Shown piece by piece: positions 35,470-43,136 of a DNA stretch of 64,000 nt. The DNA is taken from the NCBI GenBank assembly GCA_013697245.1, contig JACCXH010000052.1:1-64000 (forward strand). The letters run 5' to 3'. Position 1 is the first letter of the stretch. Each line of letters opens with the position of its first letter. This stretch comes from Bacteroidota bacterium (lineage in GTDB: Bacteria; Bacteroidota; Bacteroidia; B-17B0; Aurantibacillaceae). The notes under the pieces were generated by a model. That model worked only from the letters and a program-made list of their open reading frames with translations, was not told the DNA's origin and ran no database searches. The translations under genes were made by a program, and so were the position numbers.

Positions 35470-35946
35470 CTATTTTGAATTCATTATTGTTTCCGCTTCT
35501 TTTTTAAGATCGCTTGCAAAGCGGTCAAATGATTCGTCAAAAGAAGGGATCATTTTAGCGAATAGAGGGAATACAGGGCCTTCAATTTTTTCTGTCATCT
35601 TAAAAGTTGTTGTTCCATTTGAGTTTTTTGTGAGTGTAAAAATGCGTGTTCCCATGCCATCTCCCCAAACAAGTTTTTTTTCTTTTTCAAATTCCTTTAC
35701 TTTTAACTTGAATTTTCTTTCGGGCGAAAGCGGTGACTTTAAAATAATTGTTTCGCCCAGAGCAATGTTCCCCTCAATTGATAGCACTGTTGAATTCCAT
35801 CTTGACGCATCAGAAGCTTTGGTTAATAAGGACCAGATAATTGCTGGGTCTGCATTAATTTCAGTACTTACAGAGGTTGTGCGGCTAAAGGTTTTTCTTA
35901 CCGTTGTGGCCTTGCCTGTTTTAGCCATTGTTGCTGTTGTTGACAT
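35470..35946 (-). CDS. SRPBCC family protein
   Basis: 158 residues. SVSTEINADPAIIWSLLTKA with SRWNSTVLSIEGNIALGETI is typical of the polyketide-cyclase/AHSA1-like SRPBCC fold, as are FKLKVKEFEKEKKLVWGDGM and the C-terminal helix ending KKEAETIMNSK. About 18 extra residues precede the domain. It binds a hydrophobic ligand, unknown here. It is 56 bases downstream of the sigma factor stop and shares its direction. Confidence 0.75.
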   Translation of the reverse strand: MSTTATMAKTGKATTVRKTFSRTTSVSTEINADPAIIWSLLTKASDASRWNSTVLSIEGNIALGETIILKSPLSPERKFKLKVKEFEKEKKLVWGDGMGTRIFTLTKNSNGTTTFKMTEKIEGPVFPLFAKMIPSFDESFDRFASDLKKEAETIMNSK

Positions 35947-36001
35947 ATCTTTATTTATTAATTGTTTCTATTTTGACGAACAGGCAGAACAAAAGGATAG
36001 G

Positions 36002-36805
36002 CTAATCGGGTTTTTTTTCCAAATATTTTTCCATCACTTGTCTATTATGTTCTAAATGATGAAGTTGCAGCTCAGAGGCTTTTGATTTAAATGGATCAAT
36101 CTCACGCATGATCTGCATCCGGAGGTCAAATAAGTGTTCCTTTTCTCCTTTTTCTGCTTCTTTAACCAAGTCAATTTTCATTAACTCTACTTGTGTATTT
36201 TGTTTCGGATTAAAAATGCCATTCAATTCAGAACACTGGTGACAAACACCTTCTTTATTAATTAAAGCACATCTGCCTTCAAAGATATTTATCATTTTAC
36301 CACGCCCAGTATGAAGATAATATTTTACCATCGCTTCTGTAGTATCAAGTATGGTGGTGATCTCGTTTATTTTAAATTCATATACTTCTTTTAAAAAAAT
36401 ACAAAGTTGTTGTTCTAATGGTAACGATTTTGAAATGCAGGTAAAACAAAACGCAATATGTTCTTTGGCTTCGAACTGACCGTGAGGTGAGGTCGTTCGT
36501 ATGTTCATTGCTTCCTGAAAAAATTGTTTATTGGATAAAGCCGCTGCTTTGGTAATATCTGTTACATTTTCTACCCAACGTTTTTGTGCGCGTAAATTAT
36601 CTTTTGCGAGATTAGATGCAATAGTAAAGAACCAGGTCTTTAAAGAAGAATCGCCGCGGAAAGTATTTATTTTTTCAACCGCTTTTAAATAAGTATCCTG
36701 CGCAATATCTTCGGCATCTGCAACACTGGCGGTAATTCTTAAAAGGTAGGAACGTAGTTGCCCTATATTGCTTTCAAATTCTCGGTTTAATAATTCTACG
36801 GTCAT
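36002..36805 (-). CDS. ECF-type sigma factor with Cys-containing C-terminal extension
   Basis: 267 residues from ATG 36805; an ATG 36 bases upstream is less likely. Region 2 is visible as RSYLLRITASVADAEDIAQD and KTWFFTIASNLAKDNLRAQK, and region 4 as LPLEQQLCIFLKEVYEFKIN with a helix-turn-helix at EITTILDTTEAMVKYYLHTG. About 95 residues follow region 4 and include GRCALINKEGVCHQCSELNG, a Cys-rich motif that may bind zinc or sense redox state, then a helical, charged tail. No separate anti-sigma gene is nearby, so the extension may control activity. It would direct polymerase to its own unit: SRPBCC, barrel-like and unknown genes. Confidence 0.85.
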   Translation of the reverse strand: MTVELLNREFESNIGQLRSYLLRITASVADAEDIAQDTYLKAVEKINTFRGDSSLKTWFFTIASNLAKDNLRAQKRWVENVTDITKAAALSNKQFFQEAMNIRTTSPHGQFEAKEHIAFCFTCISKSLPLEQQLCIFLKEVYEFKINEITTILDTTEAMVKYYLHTGRGKMINIFEGRCALINKEGVCHQCSELNGIFNPKQNTQVELMKIDLVKEAEKGEKEHLFDLRMQIMREIDPFKSKASELQLHHLEHNRQVMEKYLEKKPD

Positions 36806-36873
36806 GTTAAGTAAAAATAAACATTCCGATGATGGTATCAAATGATTTGTATATTAAAAAGAAAAAGTTAAAG

Positions 36874-37356
36874 CTATGCTTTTGTTTTTATGGGGATCCA
36901 GATCTCTTCTTCGGAAGAAGGATCGTTATTCTTATATTTTTCGCCTAATAGCTCAAAATGAGGCCTGTTATCAACTACGTAATTTGAGTTTGGTATCCAG
37001 GTAGAGAAAATGTATTCAAAAATTTTGGCATTGGTGCTTAGGCCTTTATAATCAAAAACGGCGTATAGGCCGCCGGGTAAAATGAAAGATTCCATATTAT
37101 CAGAGACCTCATTAAAGTCGCTTACTTCAATGGCGGCCCATTTGGTAAATTCAATAGTGATATCAAAATTTTTAAAATTGAAAGTAGGGGGATAAACTTG
37201 TATTGAAAAAAGATCATTGCTAAGTTTGTTCTTAATTTCTTTTCTAACCGGCATAAAGGCTTGCCAGAGTTTAAAAGTAGCATTGTTGGCAATGCTCATA
37301 ATTAATTTTTTACCAATTAATTTTTTTTGAGCCAGCGTTTCAATTCTTGGTTGCAT
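36874..37356 (-). CDS. GyrI-like small-molecule-binding domain protein
   Basis: 160 residues with the layout of the GyrI-like/AraC effector-binding domain: an N-terminal strand IETLAQKKLIGKKLIMSI, a middle WAAIEVSDF segment, PGGLYAVFDYKG, and the typical ending RPHFELLGEKYKNNDPSSEE EIWIPI. It has no DNA-binding domain, so it is a stand-alone binder, possibly of drugs or cationic lipophiles. It lies 68 bases upstream of the sigma gene and 8 bases downstream of the gene at 37364. Confidence 0.75.
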   Translation of the reverse strand: MQPRIETLAQKKLIGKKLIMSIANNATFKLWQAFMPVRKEIKNKLSNDLFSIQVYPPTFNFKNFDITIEFTKWAAIEVSDFNEVSDNMESFILPGGLYAVFDYKGLSTNAKIFEYIFSTWIPNSNYVVDNRPHFELLGEKYKNNDPSSEEEIWIPIKTKA

Positions 37357-37363
37357 TAAAGAA

Positions 37364-38248
37364 TTATTTATCGGGAGCGCCTTGTTTTACATATTCGCCA
37401 TTATTGTATTCTTCGGTCGAAGTAATAATACCGTTCCTATCATAATAATAGGTCATGCCATGTGGCTTACCATCTTTAAAATTTACAAGCATAAAAACCC
37501 GGTTGTGATGGTATAATTTAAGTTCCCCTTCTGGCTTGCCATTAATGCATTTGCCTTCCCTTTCTTTTGAACCATCTTCGTTATAAAAAACAAAATTGCC
37601 CTCGCTGGTATTTCCGGCAGGATCATAACACATTCTTAAACCATACATTTTGTCATCTTGATAGGTACATGTATATTCAATATTCCCATTTTTGTGATAA
37701 AGAATAGTTGGGCCATGTCTTTTCCCTGCTTTATAAGTTACGAGATTACTCCTTTTATTATTATGAGAGTATGTTATCTTTTTGTTTAATTGACCACTGC
37801 TATATTCAGAAACAAGACTTGTATCACCATTTTCATAGAACTCCATTAATCTACCTTCGATTTGTCCATCTTTGTAATTTGACACATTACGTATAGAGCC
37901 AAAAGCATCATAAAAACTTAATTGCACCCCTTCTTTTTTACCATTTATATAATTATATATTGAAGAAATATTACCGTTTTTACAAAAATATATGATTTTT
38001 CCATTTAACAACCCATTGACATAATTAGCTTCTGAATATTTGGTTTTACCATCCTGAAAAAAAACATTTTGTTTGGTTAAAACCCCATTTAGTTTATAAT
38101 TTATCGATTGAATTTTTTTAGTGTTTGAATTAACTTCTTCTTGAATCGTATTGCTGTAATAGGTTGTATCGATAGTATTGACATCTTGAGTAAAATACTG
38201 GTTACTAAAAAAGGTGGAAACGAAAAATAAAATGAATTTTGTTTTCAT
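37364..38248 (-). CDS. YwqK/MORN-variant repeat protein, exported
   Basis: 294 residues. A signal peptide (MKTKFILFFVSTFFSNQYFT) is followed by at least eight copies of a ~23-residue MORN-variant repeat of the form G..NGKIIYFCKNGNISSIYNY, G.KEGVQLSFYDAFG and G..HGPTILYHKNGN. This pattern defines the YwqK family, which automated pipelines often label as a toxin-antitoxin antitoxin; no toxin is next to it, and that name has little support here. Probable surface or periplasmic protein, role unknown. Confidence 0.8.
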   Translation of the reverse strand: MKTKFILFFVSTFFSNQYFTQDVNTIDTTYYSNTIQEEVNSNTKKIQSINYKLNGVLTKQNVFFQDGKTKYSEANYVNGLLNGKIIYFCKNGNISSIYNYINGKKEGVQLSFYDAFGSIRNVSNYKDGQIEGRLMEFYENGDTSLVSEYSSGQLNKKITYSHNNKRSNLVTYKAGKRHGPTILYHKNGNIEYTCTYQDDKMYGLRMCYDPAGNTSEGNFVFYNEDGSKEREGKCINGKPEGELKLYHHNRVFMLVNFKDGKPHGMTYYYDRNGIITSTEEYNNGEYVKQGAPDK

Positions 38249-38259
38249 ATATCTATTAT

Positions 38260-39423
38260 TTATTTAACTATCAATTTCCCTTGTCTTACTTCATGTTTTG
38301 TATTGGTAAGACGATACGTGTAAACGCCTTTATCTTTTCCTTCAAGCTCAATAACAGCAGAATTATCTTTAGCTATTGTTTCTAAAATTAGTTTTCCGCT
38401 AATATCAAATACTTCAATGGTATTTCCTTTTTCAATATTCTGGAAAGTAAATTTACCGCTGCTCGGGTTTGGGAAGATCAAAGCTTGTTCGACAATTTTT
38501 GTATTTTGCTTTATGCCTACATCATTAACCGGCGCCAAAGTTCTAAAATGCCAAACAGGCGAAAATACACTAAAGTGACCGCCATTGTTGGTCATTACAC
38601 GCCAATAATACTTTGTGTTTGGAGGTAAAACGCTTGAAGTTACAAATTGTAGGTTGCCGGTGTTAAGTGTAGTTGTGCCAGTAGCAAATGTAGAATCTTG
38701 AGAAAAATTTACTGTATAAATAATACCATCACTTTGCGCGTTCCATTTTAAGAAAGTTTGCGTAAGAGTATCTACATTTGTGGCTCCATTAATTGGGGTA
38801 GTTAAATTTGGCGGATTTGGAATTGTATCGTTAGAACCAATATAAGTCACAAACATTTCAATTTTTACCAATGGATTGTCATTAACATCTCTTGGAGCAT
38901 TTACAATTGTATCTACAAAATTTATACCGGATGTTACACGACCATATACTGAGTATTGGCCATTAAGACTAGCTGCTGCAGCATGACAAATAAAAAATTG
39001 TGATGTAGCACTGTTAATGTTAGAACTTCTTGCGGCAGATAAAATACCTCTTACATGTTTTGCAGCAGAAAACTCTGCATTCACAGTTGGTTGTCCGGCC
39101 TGACCTTGCCCCCAGGTTGGTTTAGGTCCGTGTCTTGAGTTGGGGTCGCCACCTTGGATCACAAATCCCGGTATTACGCGATGAAATGCAGTCGTATCAT
39201 AAAAGCTTTTGCTTACAAGGCTGTCAAAATTACGAGTGTGTTTTAATGCAATATTTGGAAAAAGTTCCACATTAATAATTCCTAATGTTGCGTTATTACG
39301 CTTGGTTAAAATTTGAAATCTCGGCTTACCGGTATACACACCGGTGTAGGTATATGATGTTTGAGAATAAATTTCTCCAAACATAAATATGGCTGTAAAT
39401 AAAAGAGTAATTTTTTTTATCAT
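38260..39423 (-). CDS. Secreted cyclophilin-type peptidyl-prolyl isomerase with T9SS type A signal
   Basis: About 387 residues from ATG 39423, where the signal peptide begins (MIKKITLLFTAIFMFGEIYS); the ATG 33 bases upstream is less plausible. The cyclophilin domain (about 30-200) has FHRVIPGFVIQGGDPNSR, with conserved active-site Arg and Phe, and RSSNINSATSQFFICHA. A fibronectin III-like domain (about 205-300) follows, then a C-terminal sorting domain (IFPNPSSGKFTFQNI ... GVYTYRLTNTKHEVRQGKL). Carriage by the T9SS would place a prolyl isomerase at the cell surface, perhaps to fold exported adhesins. Confidence 0.9.
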   Translation of the reverse strand: MIKKITLLFTAIFMFGEIYSQTSYTYTGVYTGKPRFQILTKRNNATLGIINVELFPNIALKHTRNFDSLVSKSFYDTTAFHRVIPGFVIQGGDPNSRHGPKPTWGQGQAGQPTVNAEFSAAKHVRGILSAARSSNINSATSQFFICHAAAASLNGQYSVYGRVTSGINFVDTIVNAPRDVNDNPLVKIEMFVTYIGSNDTIPNPPNLTTPINGATNVDTLTQTFLKWNAQSDGIIYTVNFSQDSTFATGTTTLNTGNLQFVTSSVLPPNTKYYWRVMTNNGGHFSVFSPVWHFRTLAPVNDVGIKQNTKIVEQALIFPNPSSGKFTFQNIEKGNTIEVFDISGKLILETIAKDNSAVIELEGKDKGVYTYRLTNTKHEVRQGKLIVK

Positions 39424-39548
39424 GTGTTTTGTTTTGAATGATAGATAAATGTACAAATTTTTCGGATTTGTTGCAAGTTTTTACCACAGAGCCAATGAGA
39501 AAAAGCTTCACCCTTTCATGCCTCTCCATCGTAGAGGAAACTGAAATG

Positions 39549-40205
39549 TTACGCTCCCTTCTCCTTTGGAGAAGGGCTGGGGATGAGGCTTAAATACTCA
39601 ACCGTCTCAAGCCCTTTGTTAAAAAGCAGATCGAGGATACTTAAGTTGGGTTCAAAAGAAAATTTACTTTCGAAAGTTTGATAATAGGGCGAAGTTAATT
39701 TTGAAGCAACCACTGTATCTTTTGTAAATTCAATTTTGGGATGGATGTTATTTCTAAAGTCTAAACAATCAGCCGGTTCTTTTTCAAATACTGTAGTAAA
39801 AGAAAGATCTTTTTTAAGTTTTAATAATTTAAGTACCAATTTTAATTGTTCTGAATTATAATCCATTAAAAATTTAAATTCTTTTGTATAAAAATAATTT
39901 ATTTCTTCTTCAAAGAATTCAAAGTATGGCGAATTCTTATAAGCGCTTGTTAATGCACGCCAATGATTAATCTGCCAGTTCTCATTATAAGAGATCTCCA
40001 CATCTTTAATAAGTTCTTTTATATTTATTTTTTTTATAGGAATGGATAGATCTAATTTACCGTTGGCCGTTAAGATCTGTGTACGGTTGCGATAACTTTG
40101 TTTTTGGTAATTCTCATAACTTTCGATGGTAATTCGCTCTGAATTTAAAATATAATAAAAATAATGCAGGTTGGGCCAGTACGCCGTGCTTAATAATACC
40201 TTCAT
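39549..40205 (-). CDS. WbqC family protein with repeat-derived C-terminus
   Basis: 218 residues. MKVLLSTAYWPNLHYFYYIL, the YENYQKQSYRNRTQIL segment and DLSIPIKK are WbqC-family hallmarks; these proteins are often linked to glycan or exopolysaccharide loci. Its start overlaps the stop of the S26 gene by four bases (ATGA). The last residues, LSLIPSPSPKEKGA, are encoded by a palindromic repeat at 39556-39576, so the native end of the protein was probably a few residues earlier. Confidence 0.85.
   Translation of the reverse strand: MKVLLSTAYWPNLHYFYYILNSERITIESYENYQKQSYRNRTQILTANGKLDLSIPIKKINIKELIKDVEISYNENWQINHWRALTSAYKNSPYFEFFEEEINYFYTKEFKFLMDYNSEQLKLVLKLLKLKKDLSFTTVFEKEPADCLDFRNNIHPKIEFTKDTVVASKLTSPYYQTFESKFSFEPNLSILDLLFNKGLETVEYLSLIPSPSPKEKGA
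39556..39576. repeat. REP-like palindrome inside the WbqC C-terminus
   Basis: CCCTTCTCC (39556-39564) pairs perfectly with GGAGAAGGG (39568-39576) around TTT. The wider pattern (CTCCCTTCTCC ... GAGAAGGGCTGGGGATGAGG) is one I recognise as a common intergenic repeat in Bacteroidota. It overlaps the coding end of the WbqC gene. Confidence 0.6.
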
Positions 40206-41110
40206 TTTTTTGTTTGCTTAATTACCCAAATGCTTTTACCAATAATATAATTATCCGGTAAAAAACCCCATTTACGAGAATCGTTGGCATTATCGCGGTT
40301 ATCGCCTAAAGTAAAATAATAGTTACGTTTTACAATGTAACGCTTACTTAAAACATCGTTAATAAAAATACTATCGTTCTTAATTCTTAAAGTATTCTTT
40401 TCATGATCCTGTATCAGTCTTTTATAAAAAACAATATTGATCGTGTCAAGCAGTATCACATCATCTTTTTTAGGAATATACAATTTACCATAGTTATCCA
40501 TGTTCCATTTATAATTGATGGAGTAGGGGAAACAAGATAGATCGGAGCTATTATCTTTTTCAGTTTCTAATTCAATGCTTTCTATAACGGCCAATCTTTT
40601 TAAACTATCTGCTTTAAATTTTGTGAGTGAAAAACTATAATCATTTTTTTCTGAGATGGCGCTTCCTTCAGTTAAATTATGTCTTGCTAAAATAAGACTA
40701 TCCATGGCATTTGCCGTTTTAATATGATAGTTATGTTTGATGGTAATGGTATCTTCTATTGGCATACCATTTATATAAACCACTTTATCAATGATAGCAA
40801 TACTATCGCCGGGTAGGCCAATTAAACGTTGAAAAAAATAAGTAGTTGGGGCAGTTGAATCTTTTTCGGGAAATTTAATGTAAACAATATCGTTAGTGTT
40901 TAAGCTGATGCCAAATTTTTTAACTAAAAGTACATCTCCAAAGTGAAAGGTTGCCTGCATATCCAGATTATTTACTTTTCGGATATCGAAAATAAATTTT
41001 CTTAAAAAAATAAATGAAAGCAGTGCTATTAATGCGGCAAAAAACCAGGTTTGTCTTTTTACAAAATCAACTATGTTTTTTATTTGATCGATGATTTTTG
41101 AAGTTTTAAT
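40202..41110 (-). CDS. Catalytically degenerate signal peptidase I-like (S26) protein
   Basis: The first ATG is at 40960 (252 residues), but the frame stays open to about 41110 and encodes a membrane anchor, TWFFAALIALLSFIFL, that the short form would lose. No ATG, GTG or TTG lies upstream, so the start is an unusual codon, perhaps ATT 41110 overlapping the end of lepB by 31 bases. The fold is S26: IGLPGDS and GDNRDNANDSRKWGF are kept. The catalytic Ser is replaced by Asp (LDMQATFHFGD against SSLEKSLMVGD of its neighbour) and the catalytic Lys by Gln (FFQRLIGLPGD against VKRCVGIAGD). It cannot be a normal peptidase and may help or regulate its neighbour. Confidence 0.75.
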   Translation of the reverse strand: MKTSKIIDQIKNIVDFVKRQTWFFAALIALLSFIFLRKFIFDIRKVNNLDMQATFHFGDVLLVKKFGISLNTNDIVYIKFPEKDSTAPTTYFFQRLIGLPGDSIAIIDKVVYINGMPIEDTITIKHNYHIKTANAMDSLILARHNLTEGSAISEKNDYSFSLTKFKADSLKRLAVIESIELETEKDNSSDLSCFPYSINYKWNMDNYGKLYIPKKDDVILLDTINIVFYKRLIQDHEKNTLRIKNDSIFINDVLSKRYIVKRNYYFTLGDNRDNANDSRKWGFLPDNYIIGKSIWVIKQTKK

Positions 41111-42834
41111 TTACGTCGGTTATTCCACTTATTTAAACCCCAAATAAGTAAAATAGTTACAATAAAAGGTATTTTTATTGAATGTAAATTACCATCATCA
41201 ACATAACATAAAAAACGTTCCCACCTAAATTTGCCTTCTTTACTGTTCTTAAACAACGAACCCATCACCGATTTTCCGCTAACAGGGTTATTCTCAGCAT
41301 ACTTCATGCTAAACCAAACAAAAAATGGCGAACCAACAACATGGTCATATGGTACCATGCCCCAGCTACGGCTATCGGCGCTATTATGACGGTTATCGCC
41401 CATCATAAAATAATAATCCTGTTTAAAGGTGTAGCTCGTAATTGGTTTGCCATCATAAAAAACCTGCGCACCTTGTTTAATAACCTGGTGTATACCGTCA
41501 TCATAGGTGTTCAGTATTTTTTCGTACAAACAAATATTGTGTGTGTCTATTGGTAATGTCAGCCCACTTTTAGGAATTAATAAAGGACCAAAATTATCGT
41601 TGTTCCAGGCATAGGCTGGGTCATGCGGAAAGATTGAAGATTCGCGCGCACCTGCAGGCTCAATTTTTTTGGTGATAGATACAACGCCCGGAATTTTTTT
41701 AACCTGCTCAACAACATCCACCGGCATATTAAGCGCATACACAACACTATCTTTTGATTCGGCCGCATTAAAGGCCTCGCCGGCATTTATATCTAACCTA
41801 TCTAATTCAACAGGGCTTGATAAAAATGCCCTGGCTTGGTTGGTGCATCTTACATAATAAAAATGCTGGGCCTTTGCCGGCATTTTTTGCATAACGTCAT
41901 TAATGTAAACATCTGAGTTGCGCACTTCCAGTTTATCGCCGGCAATACCTACGCAACGTTTTACATAATGCTCGCGTTTATCCACGGGTCGCGCAACAAT
42001 ATCGCCAAATTGTGAGGGAGAGGAATTTACATATTCCCATGCCTGCCTGTATGCAGCATTTTTACTTTGGGTTGGGTCTCTTTTCAATTCATCCTCGGCA
42101 TACCTTCTTACTATCTGGTAATAACTTTGGTTTTGTTGTTTTAAAGCAACTGTATCACCATCAGGGTAATTAAATACAACAATGTCATCGTTCTTTACCG
42201 AACCAAAACCCGGTAGTCTAAAATAGGGAAGCTTGATCCACTCTAAATATGATTTTTTTGTCTCGCTTAAAGGTAAAGTATGATGCGCGAAAGGAAAAGC
42301 CAATGGTGTTTGCGGGATCTTTGGTCCGTAGGCAAATTTATTTACGAATAAAAAGTCGCCTACCATTAATGATTTTTCTAAAGAGGAAGTTGGGATCGTA
42401 AATGCTTCAATAAAATAGCCACGAATGATGGAAGCTGCAATTACTGCAAAAACAATAGGGTCTATCCAATTTTTGATCAGCTTACTTGGTTCTATCTTAA
42501 ATTTATCAAGCCCCACAAATTTAGCAGTATCATCAAAACCTAATTTTACAAAAAAGATGTAAGGTAAAATAGATGCAAAAAGCAGGTCGTTATTACTTGG
42601 TTTATTAAAGGCGCGCGCCACATTAAAACCATATACGCCATACATTAAAATATTAACGCCCGGCACTATCATAATTAAACACCACCACCAGGGTTTACCA
42701 AGAAGTTTAGAAAGTATGTAAAAATTATAAACCGGTATCCATCCTTTCCAGCTTTCGATACCGGCTTTGGTGAATAATTTGCTAAGGCCAAAAAACGAAG
42801 CAAGAACTAAAGCTAAAAAAATATAATTTCCCAT
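41080..42834 (-). CDS. lepB: Signal peptidase I
   Basis: 584 residues, long for the family. Four N-terminal hydrophobic segments (to about residue 100, a DUF5684-like module with WKGWIPVYNFYILSKLLGKP) precede the usual anchor IVFAVIAASIIRGYFI. The catalytic Ser is residue 151 in TSSLEKSLMVGD, and Lys292 is in VKRCVGIAGDK; GDNRHNSADSRSWGM is box E. Between them lies a large extra region (about 160-285 and 310-480). A final hydrophobic segment is near residue 560. It removes signal peptides from Sec-exported proteins, including the T9SS cargo encoded nearby. Its stop overlaps the degenerate S26 gene. Confidence 0.93.
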   Translation of the reverse strand: MGNYIFLALVLASFFGLSKLFTKAGIESWKGWIPVYNFYILSKLLGKPWWWCLIMIVPGVNILMYGVYGFNVARAFNKPSNNDLLFASILPYIFFVKLGFDDTAKFVGLDKFKIEPSKLIKNWIDPIVFAVIAASIIRGYFIEAFTIPTSSLEKSLMVGDFLFVNKFAYGPKIPQTPLAFPFAHHTLPLSETKKSYLEWIKLPYFRLPGFGSVKNDDIVVFNYPDGDTVALKQQNQSYYQIVRRYAEDELKRDPTQSKNAAYRQAWEYVNSSPSQFGDIVARPVDKREHYVKRCVGIAGDKLEVRNSDVYINDVMQKMPAKAQHFYYVRCTNQARAFLSSPVELDRLDINAGEAFNAAESKDSVVYALNMPVDVVEQVKKIPGVVSITKKIEPAGARESSIFPHDPAYAWNNDNFGPLLIPKSGLTLPIDTHNICLYEKILNTYDDGIHQVIKQGAQVFYDGKPITSYTFKQDYYFMMGDNRHNSADSRSWGMVPYDHVVGSPFFVWFSMKYAENNPVSGKSVMGSLFKNSKEGKFRWERFLCYVDDGNLHSIKIPFIVTILLIWGLNKWNNRRKLKLQKSSIK

Positions 42835-42940
42835 AAATGTAAAAGGTAAAAATAAGGATTTATAAAAACATTAAACGATTGTTTTTTAAGCATATTATTT
42901 TATGGTTGTTAATATTTGTTAGCTACTTTAATTACCTAAA

Positions 42941-42992
42941 GATTTCGCAGATTACAACGATTTTTTTTTAAAATAATTAAATCTGCGATATC
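42941..42992. repeat. Imperfect inverted repeat in the lepB-thrS gap
   Basis: The 302-base divergent gap 42835-43136 contains GATTTCGCAGATT (42941-42953), nearly complementary to AATCTGCGATATC (42980-42992), and a further AAATCTGCGGC. The 'aaatctgcg' phrase resembles short dispersed repeats common in this phylum. I see no convincing promoter in the rest of the gap. A 6-bp stem (43107-43112/43120-43125) lies just before the thrS ATG. Confidence 0.45.
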
Positions 42993-43136
42993 AGTGAAAT
43001 CTGCGGCTGTTTTTTATAGATTTAAACTAGAACTCGCAGCAAAAAATTAATCTTCTAAAGTTAGCGTAATTACTTACTTATATCTATCTTTACTCTCGAA
43101 AAATAAACCTGCTTTGTTTGCAGGTATTTAAAAAAT

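Noticed and set aside
37364-38248. Toxin-antitoxin system suggested by the usual YwqK family name
   Set aside because: The protein is exported and repeat-built, and no toxin-like gene is adjacent.
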